Shown here piece after piece: positions 26,059 through 32,423 of a DNA stretch of 32,423 bases. The notes beneath the pieces are model-generated. The model did no database searches and was not told the DNA's origin. It worked only from the letters and a program-made list of their open reading frames with translations. Location of the stretch: NCBI GenBank assembly GCA_949439935.1, contig CASRZA010000010.1:1-32423 (forward strand), read 5' to 3'. Position numbers and translations under genes: made by a program. Positions within the stretch are counted from its first letter, which is position 1. The number at the start of each line of letters is the position of its first letter. This stretch comes from an uncultured Bacilli bacterium. Its GTDB lineage: Bacteria > Bacillota_I > Bacilli_A > RF39 > UBA660.

Positions 26059-28089
26059 TCATACTTTAAACTTCTTCAAGATGCGTAAAGTGTTTAGTAT
26101 CGTTAAAAGAGTCACTCCCGTATCAGCAAACACGGCTGCCCACATATTAGCAAAACCGAAGACGCTTAACAGCAAGATTATAGCCTTTGTTCCGACAGCA
26201 AAAACTAAATTCTCTTTTATGATAGATTTAGTATACTTGCTGATCTCGATAGCCTCTGTAATCTTCGAAAGATCGTCGCTCATAAGCACTATATCGGAAG
26301 CTTCGATTGCCGACTCGCTTCCTACTCCACCCATCGATATACCTAAGTCCGCTCGCTTTAAGACAGTCGCATCATTGACGCCGTCTCCGACGAATATCGT
26401 AATCCCATCTCCACTTACGTTTTCGAATTGTTCATATTTTTCGCTCGGGAGCATCTCATACTTAATCACATCGATCTCTAACTTCTCACCGATGTTCATG
26501 GCGACTTCTTTTCTATCCCCAGTAAACATGTAAGTCTTCAAGCCGCTCTTTTTAAGCGTGCCTATCGTCTCTTTTGCCTGCGGCTTTATACCGTCGTCGA
26601 TCATGAGCGATGCGACATGCTTTCCCTCGATATTTAGGTGAATGTCACAGATATCTCTACATTTACATAAAGAACGGTTTCCTACTAAAATTTTCTTGTT
26701 TTCATACTCGAACGTAATGCCTTTTCCTTCAAGTTCTTTAAAATTTTTAACTTTAGAAGCATCTATTTTGCAACTCTTTAGTTTCATAATCGACTTGGCA
26801 ATCGGATGATTTGAAAAAGATTCACCGCTAACTAATATATCTATAACTTCGCTTTTAGAATAATCCTTTGAGTCGACGGCTATACTAGAAACGCTGAACG
26901 AACCAGTAGTCAAAGTTCCCGTCTTATCGAAGATTATACTTTTTGCGTTGCTCAAAGTGTCTAAATAATTGCTTCCTTTTATTAGAATTCCTCTCTTGCT
27001 TGCTACACCCAAACCTGTAAAATAAGAAAGAGGAACAGAAATGGCAATAGCACAAGGACAAGATATGACTAAAAACGTAAGTGCTCTATATATGCTATTT
27101 CTAACTTCGACGTGAAAAACTACGGGTAGCACAAGAGCAACCAAAATAGATAGGAAGAAAATGACTGGCGTATAAACTTTACTTATCTTAGACACCGTGG
27201 TCTCAACCTTCGCTTTCTTATCAGATGCTTCTTCTAAGAGCTCCAAAATCTTCGCGACAGTCGACTCCTTAAAAGCGTTGGTAACCTCTATCTCGACGAC
27301 ATCTCCCATATTTATCGATCCAGAAAGTACGTCGTCGCCAGTTCCAGCTTCCATAAGATCGCTCTCTCCCGTCAAAAGCGAGGTGTCCAAAGTAGTCGAA
27401 CCTTTTAAAATTATGCCATCTGTAGGTATTTTCTCGCCCTTTTTGACGACTAAGACATCTCCAACTTCGACTCTCTCAACTTCGACCTTAACGATATTTC
27501 TACCATCTTTTTTATTGGCGAATGGTTCTTTGATGTTGACGAGATCGGCTATCGATTTACGAGAATTTGCAACAGCCCTCTCTTCTAACAATTTACCTAT
27601 AGTATAAAGCGCGATGACCATCATTCCCTCTAAAGGTTCACCTATCAAAAAAGCCCCTATACAAGAAATAGTGATCAAGGCATTCTCGTTTAATGTAAAA
27701 CTTTTAAACAGCAACTTCACAGCATTTATAGCTGTCCTATAAAGAAGTAATGTGTATGATCCAAAATATAGAATATATTTTAAAGATATATCTACAGGCA
27801 GAAACGCACCAAGCAATCCTAAAACTATACCTAATACCAAAGTAGTCACATGGAATTCTTTTTTTTCTTCCTCTACTGTCTTCGACACCCTCGAATCTGG
27901 TTCTACTTCTTTTACACGTCTGTTCATTTCTTCGATCGGGATTTCTTCTTCGCTCTCATACGTTATTTTAGAGGTACTAAAATTTACTACGACATTTTTT
28001 AGGTCGTCACATTTATTTAAATGATCCTCCACTTGCCTAGCGCAATTTGCACAGTCTAAATTGTATATATTGCATCTATATTTTTTCAT
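26059..28089 (-). CDS. Heavy-metal P1B-type ATPase (Zn/Cd-like) (start moved from 28137 to ATG 28089)
   Basis: HMA LDCANCARQVEDHL, SCPCAIAISVP, DKTGTLTTG, HPIAKSI, GDGVNDATVLKRADLGISMG; GGAGGAAAAATAAT before ATG 28089. Confidence 0.94.
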   Translation of the reverse strand: MKKYRCNIYNLDCANCARQVEDHLNKCDDLKNVVVNFSTSKITYESEEEIPIEEMNRRVKEVEPDSRVSKTVEEEKKEFHVTTLVLGIVLGLLGAFLPVDISLKYILYFGSYTLLLYRTAINAVKLLFKSFTLNENALITISCIGAFLIGEPLEGMMVIALYTIGKLLEERAVANSRKSIADLVNIKEPFANKKDGRNIVKVEVERVEVGDVLVVKKGEKIPTDGIILKGSTTLDTSLLTGESDLMEAGTGDDVLSGSINMGDVVEIEVTNAFKESTVAKILELLEEASDKKAKVETTVSKISKVYTPVIFFLSILVALVLPVVFHVEVRNSIYRALTFLVISCPCAIAISVPLSYFTGLGVASKRGILIKGSNYLDTLSNAKSIIFDKTGTLTTGSFSVSSIAVDSKDYSKSEVIDILVSGESFSNHPIAKSIMKLKSCKIDASKVKNFKELEGKGITFEYENKKILVGNRSLCKCRDICDIHLNIEGKHVASLMIDDGIKPQAKETIGTLKKSGLKTYMFTGDRKEVAMNIGEKLEIDVIKYEMLPSEKYEQFENVSGDGITIFVGDGVNDATVLKRADLGISMGGVGSESAIEASDIVLMSDDLSKITEAIEISKYTKSIIKENLVFAVGTKAIILLLSVFGFANMWAAVFADTGVTLLTILNTLRILKKFKV

Positions 28090-28090
28090 A

Positions 28091-28468
28091 TTATTTTTCC
28101 TCCATCTTATGATCGATATGGTCGAGTCCGATTTCATAAAGTTTCCTTATATGCTCATCGTCTAAACTGTAATAAACTTCTTTACCCTCTCGCCTCGATG
28201 TAACTATCCCAGCATCCCTCAATGTGGCTAATTGGTGAGAAACGCTTGACTTCGTCATATCTAAGACATTCGTGATATCGGATACACACATCTCGCTCTT
28301 ATCTAAAGTCCAGATGATCTTCAATCTAGTCTGATCCCCCATTATCTTGAAAAGTAAAGATAGATTTACAAACTCAGCCTCATCTGGTTTATCTTTCAGA
28401 GTTCTCCTCACGAGCTCCTCGTTTATGATTTTACAATCGCAATTATTATTGCAGTTACACTTACACAC
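28091..28468 (-). CDS. ArsR/SmtB/CadC-family metalloregulator with Cys-rich N-terminus
   Basis: MCKCNCNNNCDCK..., KIMGDQTRLKIIWTLDKSEMCVSDITNVLDMTKSSVSHQLATLRDAGIVTSRREGKEVYYSL. Confidence 0.92.
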   Translation of the reverse strand: MCKCNCNNNCDCKIINEELVRRTLKDKPDEAEFVNLSLLFKIMGDQTRLKIIWTLDKSEMCVSDITNVLDMTKSSVSHQLATLRDAGIVTSRREGKEVYYSLDDEHIRKLYEIGLDHIDHKMEEK

Positions 28469-28497
28469 GATTTATCTTCCTTTCGATTGAATTACTG

Positions 28498-28540
28498 TTC
28501 AACTATCAACATTATAGTTGAATATATACTCAATTGTCAA
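28498..28540 (-). promoter_or_regulatory. Promoter/operator of the metal-resistance module
   Basis: Minus strand TTGACA (28535-28540), 18-nt spacer, TATAAT (28511-28516); palindromes TTCAACTAT-N7-ATAGTTGAA (28498-28522) and TTGAATATATACTCAA (28518-28533). Confidence 0.75.
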
Positions 28541-28549
28541 GAAGAAATA

Positions 28550-28780
28550 TTACCTATCCGCTTCTTTTATCGATGTTATCTCTTCGATTCGTTCTATTTC
28601 TTTCTTCTCTAGTTCCTCCCAACTACCCAAATTCACGAGTCTCTTCGCTTCTTCCTCGCTTTTAGCGTACACATAACCGTATCCGATCAAAGAAATGTTG
28701 GCGACAAACTCAAAACATTTAAAATCATCCTTTTCAGGAAAACTGGGATACGTACCTGCTCCTAAACTTTCAGTTTCCAT
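28550..28780 (-). CDS. Small hypothetical protein (76 aa)
   Basis: Intact ORF; no recognised domain. Confidence 0.5.
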   Translation of the reverse strand: METESLGAGTYPSFPEKDDFKCFEFVANISLIGYGYVYAKSEEEAKRLVNLGSWEELEKKEIERIEEITSIKEADR

Positions 28781-28867
28781 AAAAAAACACCCCTATTCAA
28801 TATAGTTTATTAAACATATCGAATAGAATGTCTAAATTTCGACAAATTACAACCCATGATGAAATAT

Positions 28868-29755
28868 TCAAAAGAAACTTAACTGCTCGTCTGAGCACGA
28901 TTCTTTTTTATAAGCTTTTATAATCTCTTCCATATTATAAAGAATTCCATATCTATCACATTCTTCAGTAAACACTTTATAAAGCTTTTTATAATTCGGT
29001 ACCACGCAGTCATACCTTTTCCCATAATACTGGATATACTTTTGTTTCAAGCCGTCAAAATGTTTATCTAACTTATCGAAATAATACTCTCTTTGACCGT
29101 CTCTAAGAGTCATACTCATATATGTATGGATAAACTTCGCACCACTTTCGCTTGCAAGTTGTACTAACTGTCTTATATTTTCTTCATTATCCGTGATGAA
29201 TGGTAAAACAGGGTTCAACATAATCCCTACAAATATACCGCTGTCTGCCAAAGTTTTGATAGCTCTAAATCTTTTAGAAGATACACATACGTTCGGCTCT
29301 ATTATATTCGCTAGGTCATCATGGACAGTTGTAATTGTAAATTTTACTATGACGTCGTTTTTATCATTTATCTCTTTCAATAGATCTAAGTCCCTCAATA
29401 CTAAGTCGCTCTTCGTATCGATAGAGACACCGAAATCATACTTAAGTAGCAGTTTCAAAGCCTCTCTTGTCAGTTCAAACTCGCGTTCACAAGGATTATA
29501 GGTATCAGACATAGATCCTACTCCTACGACGCCTTTTTCTCTTTTTTTAGATAACTCAGTCTCTAGTATAGAAAGAGCATTCTTTTTACTTTTTACGAAG
29601 TCAAAATTATCTATGTGATAACATTTGCTTCTGCTGTCACAATATATGCAACCGTGCGAACAACCTCTATAGAGATTCATATTATAATCTATTCCATACC
29701 AAGTATGGCCATATTTTACTTTAGTAAGTATAGTCTTTGCATCAATGTATTCCAC
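28868..29755 (-). CDS. SPL-family (SplB-like) radical SAM protein
   Basis: MNLYRGCSHGCIYCDSRS (CxxxCxxC), GVGSMSDTYNPCE, IDTKSDLVLRDLDLL, FTITTVHDDLANIIEPN. Confidence 0.88.
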   Translation of the reverse strand: MEYIDAKTILTKVKYGHTWYGIDYNMNLYRGCSHGCIYCDSRSKCYHIDNFDFVKSKKNALSILETELSKKREKGVVGVGSMSDTYNPCEREFELTREALKLLLKYDFGVSIDTKSDLVLRDLDLLKEINDKNDVIVKFTITTVHDDLANIIEPNVCVSSKRFRAIKTLADSGIFVGIMLNPVLPFITDNEENIRQLVQLASESGAKFIHTYMSMTLRDGQREYYFDKLDKHFDGLKQKYIQYYGKRYDCVVPNYKKLYKVFTEECDRYGILYNMEEIIKAYKKESCSDEQLSFF

Positions 29756-29878
29756 CCCGACAGATTCTCTCCTTATCTATTTATATTACATCCTATAAAA
29801 GTATAACAAAAATTTGTGCTAATTAAAACAATGACGATTAAAATAAATCAACATCTCGAGTTACATTAATCGAGTATG

Positions 29879-30277
29879 TTACTTATTTAATTCTTTTTTC
29901 AGATCATCCATATACCTTTTTTGCTGATTTTTTAGATAAAACTTTGCCAGTAATTTCATCATATAATTATCTGTTTCTATTTCTTCTGTAAAATCTAATA
30001 GTATATTACCATTATCTAGTCTTTTAAATATACCTACCCACTTACCTTTAATTCTAGTATTTTCAAAATCAAATCTATATTCTTTCAAATCGACTTTGGA
30101 AGAAACAACAAAATAAGTAGGATAATTATTTTTAGCATATTCTATAAAGTGTGTATCGTCAGTCATTTCTATTTTTGATAGATCACTTCTCCACGAATAT
30201 TTGGTATTATCAGTTATAATATTCCACAATTTTTCTATATCACAATTAAACTCTCTTTTTATATTTACCTTAACCAC
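29879..30277 (-). CDS. SRPBCC/START-like domain protein
   Basis: NIKREFNCDIEKLWNIITDNTKYSWRSDLSKIEM...GNILLDFTEEIETDNYMMKLLAKFYLKNQQKRYMDDLKKEL. Confidence 0.78.
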   Translation of the reverse strand: MVKVNIKREFNCDIEKLWNIITDNTKYSWRSDLSKIEMTDDTHFIEYAKNNYPTYFVVSSKVDLKEYRFDFENTRIKGKWVGIFKRLDNGNILLDFTEEIETDNYMMKLLAKFYLKNQQKRYMDDLKKELNK

Positions 30278-30392
30278 ATTTTACCTCAATTTTCTATTCT
30301 TTTTGTCGTATAAATATTTCCACTAGAAACATATGACGCACATGCCGATCCTAATTTTATCAAAGTCAGCATTCAATTCTACAAATTAAAAT

Positions 30393-30769
30393 TTATCGAC
30401 CACCCATAAGAATTTTTAGAATAGGAATTCTGCTAATTATTTCATTAACAATAATAGTTAGTACCAAACTTCCAAAGTTGTCTAAATAATGTCTCCTCAT
30501 AACTACCTATTTTCAATACAAACTTTGCAAATATGCAGTACTAATGATATTTAATCATAATAACAATTCTAGTCCTTTAACGACTCGCTAAAGAAAGGAA
30601 ATAATCCGATCGCTACTGCATATTTATTATATCAATAAATATCGCTTTTTAATAGTTAAATAACGTTCATAAATGTTTCTGATGCTAATCTTCCTTCTAC
30701 AATTCCAACTAAAACTATGCATCCAAGAATAACCCGTCTTTTTTCAGTCATCATATTCTTCAACTCCAT
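30393..30769 (-). pseudogene. Remnants of a membrane-protein gene divergent from tetR
   Basis: Minus-strand pieces in order: MELKNMMTEKRRVILGCIVLVGIVEGRLASETFMNVI* (30769-30656), KYAVAIGLFPFFSESLKD* (about 30628-30569), MRRHYLDNFGSLVLTIIVNEIISRIPILKILMGGR* (30500-30393). Confidence 0.4.
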
Positions 30770-30872
30770 TTCTTGACTAAAAATATAATCGGTGTTATAT
30801 TTCTAACAAGGACATTATATGACATGATTTGACCAAATACAACAAACCAAGAGTCTATTGTTAGAAAGGTAG

Positions 30873-31373
30873 ATGAATTATAACATGGAATTACAAAGTG
30901 ATTTCTCAAAAAAATGTATTGCTGATGCTCTGATTTCACTTATGAAGACAAATGATGTTGAAAAAATTACAAATAAAAATATAACCGACAGAGCCGGTCT
31001 TTCCCACATTACTATTTATCGCAACTTTAAAAGTAAAAATGAAATTGTTAGTTATTATTTAAAAGGTATATTTAACGACTGGAGCAAAAATTGGAAAGAA
31101 GAGGAGAACATAGGTTATCAAATTTTTAAGTTTTTTGCTGATAACAAGGAATTAATCGATTTACTTTATAACGCGAATTTACAATACTTGCTAATTGACA
31201 ATATACTAGCATTACAAGATTATAAAAAGCGAGATTCAGACATCGAAGCTTATTCAAAAGTAACAATTGCTTATCTGATTTTTGGCTGGTGTGATGAGTG
31301 GTATAAACGTGGTATGAAAAATACTCCTGAAGAAATGGCAAAGTATTTTAATCGAACAGAAAAAAATGAATAG
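30873..31373 (+). CDS. TetR/AcrR family transcriptional regulator
   Basis: CIADALISLMKTNDVEKITNKNITDRAGLSHITIYRNFKSKNEIVSYYL. Confidence 0.9.
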   Translation: MNYNMELQSDFSKKCIADALISLMKTNDVEKITNKNITDRAGLSHITIYRNFKSKNEIVSYYLKGIFNDWSKNWKEEENIGYQIFKFFADNKELIDLLYNANLQYLLIDNILALQDYKKRDSDIEAYSKVTIAYLIFGWCDEWYKRGMKNTPEEMAKYFNRTEKNE

Positions 31374-31642
31374 CTTTTCTCATCGTTTAATTTTTTAATG
31401 GTAACTCGTTGTCTTATCATTTTTAAAAATAAAAATTAGAATCTGGTTTATAAATAATAATTGCCACGATTAGAGATCCTGTTAAGAATTTGTCTAGATC
31501 ATGCCCAGTTTCTATTGTGATTGAGATTCTAGTTTTGGTAATTCTAAGTTTAGTATGGTTCCAAATCGGACATTATTTTACTATTCTCAAGTTTTGACAA
31601 ATTTTATGTTATAAAACTGCCTATAATTTAAAGCATATTAAA

Positions 31643-31677
31643 ACTCGAATTCCTACAAAAATATAGAAAATTCGAGT
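31643..31677. repeat. Inverted repeat (ACTCGAATT...AATTCGAGT)
   Basis: Perfect 9-bp arms with 17-nt loop in non-coding sequence. Confidence 0.6.
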
Positions 31678-31806
31678 AACGATCAAATCTAGTGCTAGGG
31701 TCTTAGATATCTACAATTGTTTTTTTGTTAAACACTTAGCGCTATCCTTTTGTTCTTCTAAACCTTGCAACTGTTTAAACATGGTATTAAATGGAATACA
31801 GAATTC

Positions 31807-32028
31807 TTAAATTCTAGAACCAGATTGACGAATATTTATTGATATACTATATGGTGATTTTGGAATATACGGGTCTTGTGCTTTATCAAATTCTAATGTA
31901 ATTCTATCTTCTAATTTTGTTATTCTGAGTGTGTTAGGACTTTTAAGAGGATATGCATCACACATTACTGTTATTACTCCGTTTTGGTTAATTGTTTGAT
32001 ATGAAGATAAACTTTTTTGACGATCCAT
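31807..32028 (-). CDS. Hypothetical protein (73 aa), possibly a gene fragment
   Basis: Open frame only; reading continues upstream of the ATG without an obvious start. Confidence 0.35.
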   Translation of the reverse strand: MDRQKSLSSYQTINQNGVITVMCDAYPLKSPNTLRITKLEDRITLEFDKAQDPYIPKSPYSISINIRQSGSRI

Positions 32029-32063
32029 ACTTTCTTGAACACTTTGAATACTTGTAATTTGTA

Positions 32064-32423
32064 TTACTGATTACTATCTATTATTTTTAATATTGTATCT
32101 AAATCTTCTTTTGATATTTTTGACTGTTTATCTCCTTTTTGAATTTCTCCACAACTTTCTTTTAAATAATATACTTCATTGTCCATAGCTATTTTGTGAG
32201 TATTTATTCCATCACATATTTCAGAGTTATATTTTGAATTAACTAATATATTATAAATTTTATTGATGTCATTATAATTACTTATTTCTATTGTTTTACC
32301 CTCATATTCTATTGTGATACTCTTTTCATTTGGTATATCATATTTCATAAACCAACTTCCCATTTTTACACCAATATTATTTTCATAAGGCTCATTTGGA
32401 GATACTCCAACATATCTAATAAC
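32064..32423 (-). CDS. Hypothetical protein, C-terminal part; 5' end lies beyond the window
   Basis: Frame stays open upstream of the listed ATG to the window edge: VIRYVGVSPNEPYENNIGVKMGSWFMKYDIPNEKSITIEYEGKTIEISNYND... Confidence 0.6.
   Translation of the reverse strand, partial: VIRYVGVSPNEPYENNIGVKMGSWFMKYDIPNEKSITIEYEGKTIEISNYNDINKIYNILVNSKYNSEICDGINTHKIAMDNEVYYLKESCGEIQKGDKQSKISKEDLDTILKIIDSNQ

Noticed and set aside
31126-31341. Minus-strand 71-aa ORF inside tetR
   Set aside because: Antisense to a well-supported TetR regulator.
31470-31600. Plus-strand ATG-less open frame '..ATIRDPVKNLSRSCPVSIVIEILVLVILSLVWFQIGHYFTILKF*'
   Set aside because: Could be another membrane-protein remnant, but there is no start codon, RBS or recognisable family.

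Overview
AT-rich bacterial window, Firmicutes/Mollicutes-like, using the standard code (UGA is a stop). Coding is almost entirely on the minus strand. From left to right it contains: a rhodanese / TrmH / YgjP-like block; an array of four paralogous two-TM coiled-coil proteins of unknown function, interrupted by a divergent gene with a Cys-His-Asp (transglutaminase/papain-like) signature and followed by a wHTH protein; a compact RnfC-RnfD-like operon with a third large membrane protein; a frameshifted surface-protein relic absent from the ORF track; a BspA-like/DUF285 repeat surface protein behind an 18-bp tandem-repeat leader and a promoter that is duplicated at the left window edge; a small membrane ORF with an apparent ATT/ATC start; uppP; a giant 1184-aa sigma-70-family protein with a complete sigma2-sigma4 N-terminus and an approximately 900-aa tail that appears to hold many sigma4-like HTH modules; an ABC transporter with a GntR regulator; a seven-gene HD/HAD/HMA-like operon; a tail-anchored-type protein; tRNA-Leu(GAG); a CadC/ArsR plus P-type ATPase metal module with an operator/promoter; a SplB-like radical SAM protein; and a TetR region with remnants of a decayed membrane protein. 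The strongest novelty candidates are the giant multi-HTH sigma protein, the four-paralog membrane array, and the repeat leader that could sequester the Shine-Dalgarno sequence. All homology calls come from reading the translations by eye; no searches were run.
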